From the NCBI GenBank assembly GCA_019634245.1, contig JAHQVR010000129.1, positions 1-18,475 on the forward strand: a stretch of DNA of 18,475 nucleotides. Reading direction: 5' to 3'. Within the stretch, counting starts at the first letter, position 1; every line of letters begins with the position of its first letter. Below the pieces are notes generated by a model. That model searched no databases, was not told the DNA's origin, and saw only the letters and a list, made by a program, of their open reading frames with translations. Shown piece by piece: positions 8,309 through 14,601 of this stretch. The stretch comes from Gammaproteobacteria bacterium (GTDB lineage: Bacteria; Pseudomonadota; Gammaproteobacteria; Granulosicoccales; Granulosicoccaceae). Made by a program: the position numbers and the translations under genes.

Positions 8309-9949
8309 TTACCTTTTTCGAATCAACACTGGGACTCGGTGCTGATGCCCGCGATATACGCGGGCCAGGCCAAAGAGTCCCAGCATCAGTAATAACCAGT
8401 AAGACGCACGACCTGCATCCTCATCACTACCTCCGTCAGTTGTCCCACCCGAGCCACCCGTGGTGCTCTCAATAGGCGCACTGATGATGATCGAATCACT
8501 ATCGACATTGTTATTCGTATCCGCATCGTTACCGGCAAATACCGCAGCAGGCAATGTCAGTGTTGCGCTATTGGCCGCCAACAACTGAATCTCGGCGGAT
8601 ACAGAGCCGTCTGCGTCGATATCACCAAGTTCGCACTCAATGTGCGTCGTCATTTGACAGTTTGTTGGTAGAGAGTAAACGCTCACACCCATCGGCAGAC
8701 CCATCGACACACTAACATCCGTTGCGGTCAGCTCGCCGCTATTGAGCGCTGTTAGTACTGTGGTGAAAGGCTCATTTTCCAACGCGGAAGTGGCACTGGT
8801 TGTCACGTTTAGAGTGACATCTGTGGTCGTGGATGTGTCAGAAACTGTGAACGTCAATGAGGCTGAATCGTTTGATGCATCCTCATCGGCTTCATCAGCG
8901 CTAGCCGTGGCGCTAAGTGTGAGCGATCCGGTGCTCGTTGCCTGTAAGACCACATCAAACGCTTCCATCTCGTGCGGTGCCGTTGGCTCCAACTCAGCAA
9001 GTTCACAAACCAAATCTCCGTTGGCTATGCTGCAATGTTCATCGTTTGTCTCGACTGCCCAATTAGCTTCCAAAGGTACGACAACCTCAATGTTATTGGC
9101 CGTATCAAAGCTATCGAGATTCTCCAAAGTGATGGTCACACTCACCGATTGTCCAACACCCACTTCCGTGGTGCCAGCCTCAATTTGAGTGAACAGATCG
9201 ATAAAGTCATCGGGAGTTTCGATACCACCGTTAGTGCAGTTAACACCGTCTTCGTTGACCGGCTTACAGGTTTTGGTATTACCCGACAGATCTTTGAGTA
9301 AGACCAAACGGTCTAACTCAAAACCGTCTTCCCGCGCACTGACTTGAAGGGTGTAATTCCCTGCAGAATCAAAATCGAGATAGATAGTGTGTTGCTTGCC
9401 ACAGGAGCCATTACCGCCTGAGTCGCGCTGAGCACTGGACCAACTCCAGCCGTTCCCAGCTGTACAAAATTGCAAGCGCCGCCCTGATTGAGGCCACTGA
9501 CCATCTTTGCCTATGTGGATACCATTGTCTTCAGTACCTGTTGAAAAGGCGCGGACAAACACGTAGTAGCGACCCGCCTCAGGAATTGTGATCGGCCAAT
9601 GCATTTCTGGTCCCGTGCCAGGAGCGCCCCAGTATGCGGTCGGTGGACCCATCGGATCGCTGTGAGTTACTCGAATATCGGGGAGCAACTCAAAATAGAC
9701 TCCACCACTCGCACCATCCGAGTGATTGCCGTCCGGATCATCCGGGTTTTCTCCGGTGCTTGAATCGGTGTACACCCACCGATCGTCTTTCACGGTGTAA
9801 TCCTCGGCTTCGACGCCAATGTAGACGTAGTCATCGGTGATCACGGTCTCTCCAGCGGCTGGGCCCGCCCACAGCCACAGGGATCCGGACATTACTGCAC
9901 CGATAGATAAGCGATTTAAAAGTTTCGATTCAACCACAGTTCGGCCCAC
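8309..9949 (-). CDS. Exported surface protein: carbohydrate-binding-like module, two DUF11-like repeats, C-terminal membrane anchor
   Basis: A 546-residue exported protein with no enzymatic motif. A signal peptide spans about 1-33. Residues 40-220 form a jelly-roll-like module opening with VEAEDY and closing with AREDGFELDRLVLL, the pattern of galactose-binding-like carbohydrate-binding modules (CBM6/35 type) attached to marine polysaccharide-degrading enzymes. Two DUF11/CARDB-like beta domains follow (about 255-370 and 375-490), each with a Cys pair (306/315 and 431/439). A Gly/Ser/Thr-rich linker (496-514) leads to a hydrophobic helix at about 517-533 and a basic tail. That end resembles a GlyGly-CTERM-like sorting signal, though the Gly pair is further from the helix than usual. 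The start is GTG at 9949, with GGAG 7 bases upstream. A role in binding glycans at the cell surface is inferred. Confidence 0.88.
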   Translation of the reverse strand: MGRTVVESKLLNRLSIGAVMSGSLWLWAGPAAGETVITDDYVYIGVEAEDYTVKDDRWVYTDSSTGENPDDPDGNHSDGASGGVYFELLPDIRVTHSDPMGPPTAYWGAPGTGPEMHWPITIPEAGRYYVFVRAFSTGTEDNGIHIGKDGQWPQSGRRLQFCTAGNGWSWSSAQRDSGGNGSCGKQHTIYLDFDSAGNYTLQVSAREDGFELDRLVLLKDLSGNTKTCKPVNEDGVNCTNGGIETPDDFIDLFTQIEAGTTEVGVGQSVSVTITLENLDSFDTANNIEVVVPLEANWAVETNDEHCSIANGDLVCELAELEPTAPHEMEAFDVVLQATSTGSLTLSATASADEADEDASNDSASLTFTVSDTSTTTDVTLNVTTSATSALENEPFTTVLTALNSGELTATDVSVSMGLPMGVSVYSLPTNCQMTTHIECELGDIDADGSVSAEIQLLAANSATLTLPAAVFAGNDADTNNNVDSDSIIISAPIESTTGGSGGTTDGGSDEDAGRASYWLLLMLGLFGLARVYRGHQHRVPVLIRKR

Positions 9950-9956
9950 TGACCCG

Positions 9957-9960
9957 CTCC
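9957..9960 (-). promoter_or_regulatory. Ribosome-binding site for the surface protein GTG start
   Basis: GGAG on the minus strand, 7 bases before the GTG at 9949. It supports the longer N-terminus over the internal ATG at codon 20, which would remove part of the signal peptide. Confidence 0.65.
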
Positions 9961-10010
9961 CAATAAGGCTATTTGGGAATGGTTATCGGCCAGTGGCGTT
10001 GGAACCGCAC

Positions 10011-10038
10011 TGGAAAATATGAAAAAAGGACCTATAGT
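10011..10038 (+). promoter_or_regulatory. Candidate promoter for the 67-residue protein
   Basis: TGGAAA at 10011-10016 and TATAGT at 10033-10038 are separated by 16 bases and lie about 30 bases before the ATG at 10069. Both hexamers are near consensus for sigma-70. This rests on sequence only. Confidence 0.4.
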
Positions 10039-10068
10039 CACAACTATCAGTGTCAGGCGCATAAAACC

Positions 10069-10272
10069 ATGAATACAAACGTGTCACACAGCTTAAAAAG
10101 CGCTCGCCGCGCCCTGCACGAGCTTCTAAAAAGCCTGCCAGCCATTAAACAGCGCGGGAGTGAGGAAGCTATTAAGCGCCATCTGCAGCTTATTGCTCAA
10201 TGTCAGAGGCGTTATGATCAACTTGTGGCCCTGTCTCAAATGACAGAGCCTGCAGCTATGACCAATCGCTGA
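10069..10272 (+). CDS. Small basic helical protein, unknown function
   Basis: A 67-residue protein, Lys/Arg-rich in its middle, that reads as two amphipathic helices (SLKSARRALHELLKSLPAIK and SEEAIKRHLQLIAQCQRRY) joined at a Gly. There is no membrane segment or signal peptide, and one Cys. I do not recognise a family. I take the ATG at 10069; the frame continues upstream to 9973, but the added 32 residues are Trp/Tyr-rich and overlap the likely promoter. The ribosome-binding site is weak (CAGG 12 bases upstream). The gene is on the same strand as the large coiled-coil protein 186 bases downstream and divergent from the surface protein. Its helical regularity and promoter support coding, but a chance frame cannot be excluded. 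Confidence 0.55.
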   Translation: MNTNVSHSLKSARRALHELLKSLPAIKQRGSEEAIKRHLQLIAQCQRRYDQLVALSQMTEPAAMTNR

Positions 10273-10458
10273 TTCCCGCATCTGGAAATTTTTTGTGCAT
10301 CAGGTCTCATAGCGAGACAAAACCCCACAGACCTTCAGTCTGAAGTACGACTCGCACTACCTAAATGAGCGCTTGGACAGAGCATCACCTGTCCTGTAAT
10401 TTACAATCCGACTACTAAAAAGCTCGCTCACCAATGAGCAGTCTGTCGGGATTTTGTG

Positions 10459-12141
10459 ATGATCGCTAACCAAAACAATCTGTACTTTATTGCGCTGCTG
10501 TGCCTGTTACCGTTGTTCATTGCGAGTATTGTCTACTTGCGACGACGTGACAAATCCACATGGCGTGTGCTCATCCTTCTCTCAGGGGCTCTGCTTGTTG
10601 CGGTGCTTATTGGCTCAAGATTTTTATTTAATGGCGACTACGAACCCGCATTGTTTGCACCTGGACTGGGTGTTGCAGCGGCGGCTTTGATCGGCTTACT
10701 GGTGGCCACATTGTTTGGTCCGCAAAAAAATTCTTCTCTTCCGGCCCTTGGACAATCGCACGATACAGCGCTGTTAGAAACACAAACATCTGGGATCTCC
10801 AGTACCGCGCAAAACTCCTCATCCAGCACGATGCACCCTGATCTACACCCAGCCAGTCCGTTGGCAGACGGTGCTGTGTCTTTGGTAGAACTCAATGCCG
10901 ACTTGGACAGTGAATTAGACAACTCTCGCTTCGATCAATACTCAGACATAGACGAAGCGATGATGGAAAAGGCTACGGACACAGAAGGTCATTCGGTGTC
11001 ACAACAAAATTTTCACACTATCGTTGGAACATCACAGCCTGATTCAAACTCCACGACGCGAGATTCTGAATTGGAACAGTCTCTGGATGACAGTGATACT
11101 GATAAGGTTGAGAGTACTTTGCCTTCTAACAGCGAGGACCAACCAGAAACACCAGCTCCATGGAAAGCACCAGTTACCTCGTTGCATGAGCGACGTGCAC
11201 CGGAAAGACCGGAGGATTGGAACACTATGGCAGGTGCCAGTAGGGATGAAGATTCACTGGATTTAGGCGAAACGGAACGCTTGTTTCAAGAAATGCGCGA
11301 TGACATCCAGGGCGTTGACTTACCTGATAATGATCAGTGGCTGGCTGAGGCCTCCATCGTCGATGATGCTCAAATAGATGAAAATCATCTAGCGGACGAA
11401 TCGGACGAGCCGATCACTGATATTGCTGATTCTATTATGGATGCTGAATTTGTCGATGAAGACGAAGCCCTCGATCCTGACGCCACCTTGAGCTTTGGAG
11501 ATGATTTGACGGGAGAATATGCTCGACCAGAATCGGACGATATAGCTATCGCATCGCTACAGACTGAAACAGCAGAGGAAGAGTACCCGCTGAACGAACC
11601 TGCTATCCCGCAAACACTTGAAGAGGCAATGGTCGCTGCAAAGCGTTCTGCGAGCGAATTGGAAAACCAGGTTGTGGCTCTACAGGACGGGCTAGAATCG
11701 TTTAATAACCTGCGTGATCAGGAGTATATGGATGCTTCCCGGACTCAGTTGTTGCAGGCAGACGCGTTAATTCAGCGAGAAAATTTATTGCAAGTGGAAG
11801 CACAAACCCATCATTTGCAGGAATCAGTGGTGGATATGCAACGCACATTACTGAAAAAAACCGCGCGTCGACAACAACTAGTAAGCGCGCTTCTTAAGCA
11901 AGAGCGACGAAGACTGTCCATACAACAAGAAGAGATCGAAAAAGCTCGTCGTATGGCCAAACAGGCAGCGTTGGCTGCTCGAAAAGCCGCATCGGCTCAA
12001 CAAACGATGCTTGACGTCGCCCGTCGCGAACAACAAGCTCGAATCAAAGCCCAGGCATCAGCGAAAAAAGCGATGGAAATTGCCAAAAACGCTATCAATG
12101 CGCTCAACAGCGGGCGCCAGCAGAACGGAACGCATTACTAA
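10459..12141 (+). CDS. Membrane protein with long acidic region and C-terminal coiled coil, unknown function
   Basis: A 560-residue protein I cannot assign to a family. Three hydrophobic helices lie at about 9-27, 37-55 and 68-87. The RRRDKSTWR loop after the first is strongly positive, so the long C-terminal part should be cytoplasmic. Residues about 90-390 are low-complexity, Ser/Thr/Gln-rich and then heavily Asp/Glu-rich, and probably disordered. From about 390 to the end there is a continuous predicted coiled coil: first Gln/Leu-rich with mixed charge, then Ala/Lys/Arg-rich in a TolA-like manner (KARRMAKQAALAARKAA). Acidic middle and basic end could interact. I start at the ATG at 10459, which has GGGA 7 bases upstream; the GTG immediately before it (10456) is the alternative. 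A scaffold or cell-envelope organiser is possible, but that is only inference from architecture. Confidence 0.85.
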   Translation: MIANQNNLYFIALLCLLPLFIASIVYLRRRDKSTWRVLILLSGALLVAVLIGSRFLFNGDYEPALFAPGLGVAAAALIGLLVATLFGPQKNSSLPALGQSHDTALLETQTSGISSTAQNSSSSTMHPDLHPASPLADGAVSLVELNADLDSELDNSRFDQYSDIDEAMMEKATDTEGHSVSQQNFHTIVGTSQPDSNSTTRDSELEQSLDDSDTDKVESTLPSNSEDQPETPAPWKAPVTSLHERRAPERPEDWNTMAGASRDEDSLDLGETERLFQEMRDDIQGVDLPDNDQWLAEASIVDDAQIDENHLADESDEPITDIADSIMDAEFVDEDEALDPDATLSFGDDLTGEYARPESDDIAIASLQTETAEEEYPLNEPAIPQTLEEAMVAAKRSASELENQVVALQDGLESFNNLRDQEYMDASRTQLLQADALIQRENLLQVEAQTHHLQESVVDMQRTLLKKTARRQQLVSALLKQERRRLSIQQEEIEKARRMAKQAALAARKAASAQQTMLDVARREQQARIKAQASAKKAMEIAKNAINALNSGRQQNGTHY

Positions 12142-12170
12142 AGATCCAATCCTGCGTCAGTCCCTGCGTC

Positions 12171-12206
12171 GTCGGTCCCAGTGTCGGTCTCAGCGTCGGT
12201 CCCAGC
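12171..12206. repeat. 12-base tandem repeat, three copies
   Basis: Three consecutive 12-base units of the form GTCGGTCYCAGY (12171-12182, 12183-12194, 12195-12206), differing at one or two positions. A more divergent copy (GTCAGTCCCTGC, 12156-12167) lies 3 bases before the array. It begins 30 bases past the stop codon of the coiled-coil gene. Confidence 0.8.
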
Positions 12207-12436
12207 CTTGAACGCAGCGTCGAAAAAGTATTAGAGTCGACCACTTTTTGGGGGCAGTCGCTCTAAACTGGCAACTTAAAACCCACGCGCTAGCCACTTA
12301 ATCAGGCCTCTTTTTGCTGTAAATGAAAATAATTCGGCGCAATTTCTGCATTCTGAGCACCATCAGGGCTCTTTCCCTGTGTTGGATTTACCATTTTGTA
12401 GCCATATGCGGAAACCTTTTCCACCGAGAGTGTGTC

Positions 12437-12442
12437 TATACT
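12437..12442 (+). promoter_or_regulatory. Candidate -10 element for the HiPIP gene
   Basis: TATACT (5 of 6 match to consensus) 54 bases before the HiPIP ATG. No good -35 sequence is correctly spaced; the nearest, TTTTCC, is only 14 bases away. Confidence 0.35.
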
Positions 12443-12486
12443 GAACACGGCTGCAATGCTCGCAAGTCCACGTTTCGTTTAAAAAT

Positions 12487-12490
12487 GGAG
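12487..12490 (+). promoter_or_regulatory. Ribosome-binding site fixing the HiPIP start
   Basis: GGAG ends 6 bases before the ATG at 12497. It overlaps an earlier in-frame ATG (12485), which is therefore probably not the start. Confidence 0.7.
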
Positions 12491-12496
12491 TTACGT

Positions 12497-12799
12497 ATGA
12501 CCGATAAAAATCGCCGACAATTTGTGTCTGTATTGGGCGCCGGCGCTGTTGCGATTCCACTTTCTGCTGTCGTAGGCAGCAATGCAAGCCATGCAGCGGA
12601 TGCGCCAATGGTTGATGTGGAGTCTGCACAGGCCAAAGCACTGAGCTATATCGCGATGAGCGAAAAACCGGATCAAAATTGCATGGCGTGCACCCTGTAC
12701 CAAGGCGCAGCCGATTCCGCCAACGGACCATGCCCACTATTCCCGGGTAGTAGCGTCTCAGCCAAGGCATGGTGTTCTGCCTACACGCCTAAAGCGTAG
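12497..12799 (+). CDS. High-potential iron-sulfur protein (HiPIP), Tat-exported
   Basis: A periplasmic one-electron carrier with a [4Fe-4S] cluster cycling between +3 and +2, typically moving electrons between cytochrome bc1 and a terminal oxidase or reaction centre. The 100-residue precursor begins with a twin-arginine signal (NRRQFV followed by a hydrophobic stretch to about residue 28, then SHAADA as the probable cleavage region). This fits folded export with the cluster already inserted. The four cluster ligands are Cys62, Cys65, Cys79 and Cys93 in the HiPIP spacing C-x2-C-x13-C-x13-C, with the C-terminal WCSAY typical of the family. The ATG at 12497 is chosen by its GGAG ribosome-binding site. 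It appears monocistronic and ends before a hairpin shared with the convergent rhodanese gene. No partner oxidase or cytochrome is in view. Confidence 0.94.
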   Translation: MTDKNRRQFVSVLGAGAVAIPLSAVVGSNASHAADAPMVDVESAQAKALSYIAMSEKPDQNCMACTLYQGAADSANGPCPLFPGSSVSAKAWCSAYTPKA

Positions 12800-12850
12800 C
12801 TAGGGTCACTTAAACAGTTAGAAAGCACTCGACTTTAGAACGAATGCGGG

Positions 12851-12871
12851 CCTCGGCTATCTCAGCCGAGG
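12851..12871. terminator. Hairpin between the convergent HiPIP and rhodanese genes
   Basis: CCTCGGCT and AGCCGAGG form a perfect 8-base-pair GC-rich stem with a 5-base loop, about 50 bases past the HiPIP stop and 25 bases past the rhodanese stop. No run of T follows on either strand, so it is either a weak terminator or an mRNA 3'-end stabiliser. Confidence 0.5.
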
Positions 12872-12895
12872 CAGAGGGCTTTAGTCGTGTAGTGA

Positions 12896-13324
12896 TCAGT
12901 TGGTCGCTGTATAGGGAACCACCTCATTTCCCGACTTGATCCAATCCAGGATTCCATAGGTGACATTGTGGATTTGTGTATACCCCAATCGTTTATCTAG
13001 CAGTTTAGAAATGCTGGATGAACGCACACCACGAGCGCAGATCAACACAATTTTATCGTCCTTGGAGGCAAGCTTGCCAAGCTCGGCCAGCCAAGCTGGA
13101 GCATCATAGTTTCCACGTTTGTCAAAAAACGTCAGTTGATGACTTCCCTCGATGACACCTGTTTTTAGCCATTCATCCTCACGCCGCACATCGACCACGA
13201 CAACATCGTCATCAATCAGACCCTGCAATGCCTTGGCATCAAGTTCAGTAATATCAGCGTAACTCGGAACCGAGAACGCTAATAGAAGGAAAATTGTAGC
13301 GCTGAATAATCGAGCTAGTTTCAT
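12896..13324 (-). CDS. Exported single-domain rhodanese-like sulfurtransferase
   Basis: A 142-residue protein with a Sec-type signal peptide (basic MKLAR, hydrophobic core to about residue 18, cleavage likely after SYA at 23), so it acts in the periplasm. The mature part is a single rhodanese domain: VVVVDVRREDEW near 41-52, and the active-site loop CARGVRS with Cys96, matching the six-residue CxxGxRS loop of active sulfurtransferases. The strand IHNVTYGILDWIKSG closes the fold. It should carry a persulfide, but donor and acceptor are unknown. The gene lies 106 bases downstream of the CNNM protein gene on the same strand, a gap that could hold its own promoter. No strong ribosome-binding site was seen. 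Confidence 0.9.
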   Translation of the reverse strand: MKLARLFSATIFLLLAFSVPSYADITELDAKALQGLIDDDVVVVDVRREDEWLKTGVIEGSHQLTFFDKRGNYDAPAWLAELGKLASKDDKIVLICARGVRSSSISKLLDKRLGYTQIHNVTYGILDWIKSGNEVVPYTATN

Positions 13325-13430
13325 TGTATTGTTTCTATAAGGTATTCCGCTCTATGGACTGCCGTCTGAGGGCGAGGTTCCGTCGCTTTGATCGAAACGC
13401 CATAAATAGAAACAAAATCCGATAGACCGC

Positions 13431-14495
13431 TCATTCTCCGTCGATCAGCCCTACGCCCCTGGCCCGCTGCTCCCATTTTGCTCGAGCCAGCGCCTGCATA
13501 TCCACAGTATTGTCAAACTCGTCAACGATTTCTAGCCCCAACAAAGTCTCGAGCACGTCTTCCATTGTGACTATTCCGGCCATTCCACCAAATTCATCAT
13601 CCACCACTAGAGCGATATGTTCGCGCTGCTCAGTGAATTTTTCGAACAGTTTGGGAATGGGCACCGAGGCCTTGACCGCTAACAAATCACGCCTGAGTGA
13701 TTGCATGGGAGATTGGTCCTCGGGATTGCGCACCAGCGTGGCCAAAATCTCGTCCTTGAGCACGTAACCGGTGATGTGATCCGATGAACCTTCAAAGATC
13801 GGAATGCGCGAAAACCGCAGTTCCGGGTGCGCATCATGAAATGCTCGAACACCGGTTTGCTCATCGGCGGCAACGACCACGGTGCGTGGGGTCATTACGT
13901 CCTTGACCAGCACGGTATTAAAACGCAACAAGTTTTTAATGATATTCGACTCTCCTTCATCGAACACCCCGTGGCGGCTACCTAACTCTGCCATCGCTGT
14001 AAAATCAGCCCGACTCAAGACGCTAGCGGATTTATCTCTTTTCATGGCTTTGGTTATAAGTTGACTCAAGAACACCAAAGGCGACAAAGCCACTATGATC
14101 AGCTTGAGGCTGCGTACCGTGAATGGTGCTAATTCACGCCAGAAGTTTGCACCAATGGTTTTGGGTATGATCTCCGAAAGTAGTAATATCGCCAGCGTCA
14201 TAACCACAGGCACGACTGCCGTGGAAATAACCGAGGCCCCCCAAATTTTGGTCGCCTGCGCGCCAACGCCAATCGCACCGACAGTATGAGCTATGGTATT
14301 CAGAGTCAGTATTGCAGCCAGGGGTCGGTCGACGTTGGATTTAAACTCCTGCAGTGTCTTACCCAGTTCGCCACCTTCCTGCAATTTCAATTCAGCGTAG
14401 GATGGCGTGATGCTGAGCAGCACAGCTTCCCAAATCGAACATAAGAATGAAAACACAATCGATACGAGAAAAAAGGCAATTATTAATGTGTACAT
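13431..14495 (-). CDS. CNNM-domain/CBS-pair membrane protein (CorC/HlyC-type family, short form)
   Basis: A 354-residue inner-membrane protein of the CNNM (DUF21) plus CBS family, linked to magnesium or other divalent cation transport. The transmembrane CNNM domain covers about 1-150: helices at about 3-28, 58-80, 90-110 and 128-148, with the family motif SEIIPKT at 107-113. A cytosolic acidic helix follows (LGSRHGVFDEGESNIIKNLLRF, in which GVFDEGE is typical). Two CBS domains lie at about 198-255 (KDVMTPR opening) and 265-325 (GIVTMEDVLETLLG closing); these bind adenine nucleotides. The C-terminal CorC_HlyC domain of longer members is absent, so this is a short form. The ATG at 14495 has no strong ribosome-binding site. 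It diverges from the RNase J gene across 106 bases and precedes the rhodanese gene. The transported ion is not determinable here. Confidence 0.92.
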   Translation of the reverse strand: MYTLIIAFFLVSIVFSFLCSIWEAVLLSITPSYAELKLQEGGELGKTLQEFKSNVDRPLAAILTLNTIAHTVGAIGVGAQATKIWGASVISTAVVPVVMTLAILLLSEIIPKTIGANFWRELAPFTVRSLKLIIVALSPLVFLSQLITKAMKRDKSASVLSRADFTAMAELGSRHGVFDEGESNIIKNLLRFNTVLVKDVMTPRTVVVAADEQTGVRAFHDAHPELRFSRIPIFEGSSDHITGYVLKDEILATLVRNPEDQSPMQSLRRDLLAVKASVPIPKLFEKFTEQREHIALVVDDEFGGMAGIVTMEDVLETLLGLEIVDEFDNTVDMQALARAKWEQRARGVGLIDGE

Positions 14496-14601
14496 TTGCT
14501 AATCGGCAACCTGAGTCAAGCACGCCTAACGCGCATCTGTTGTTGATGGTAGCTGAACCGTGCGTTTGTCGCTCGTTCTGCGCCATAGAACCGCAACTGC
14601 G

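Larger units (their letters stand above)
12142..12496. other. 355-base intergenic region with short repeats
   Basis: Between the coiled-coil protein and the HiPIP gene. It holds the 12-base tandem repeat (12171-12206), an A/T-rich inverted pair AAAAAGT (12223-12229) and ACTTTTT (12243-12249) that could form a weak hairpin, and a -10-like TATACT near its right end. A frame from 12323 runs into the HiPIP reading frame, but its product is Cys/Phe-rich and does not look coding. Confidence 0.6.

Noticed and set aside
8349..8365. Hairpin CCCGCG/CGCGGG as a terminator for the DUF937 gene
   Set aside because: It lies inside the 3' end of the convergent surface protein coding sequence and has no T run; it probably reflects codon constraints.
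8742..9188. 148-codon open frame on the plus strand inside the surface protein gene
   Set aside because: It is the complement of the Thr/Ser/Asp-rich DUF11-like repeats, whose biased composition keeps the opposite strand open. The product is low-complexity Ser/Val without a family pattern.
12323..12496. Upstream extension of the HiPIP reading frame
   Set aside because: It would place 58 Cys/Phe-rich residues before the Tat signal, which must be at the N-terminus; the GGAG before 12497 fixes the start there.
12363..12770. 135-codon minus-strand frame opposite the HiPIP gene
   Set aside because: The HiPIP frame has all four Cys ligands, a Tat signal and a ribosome-binding site; the antisense frame has none of these.
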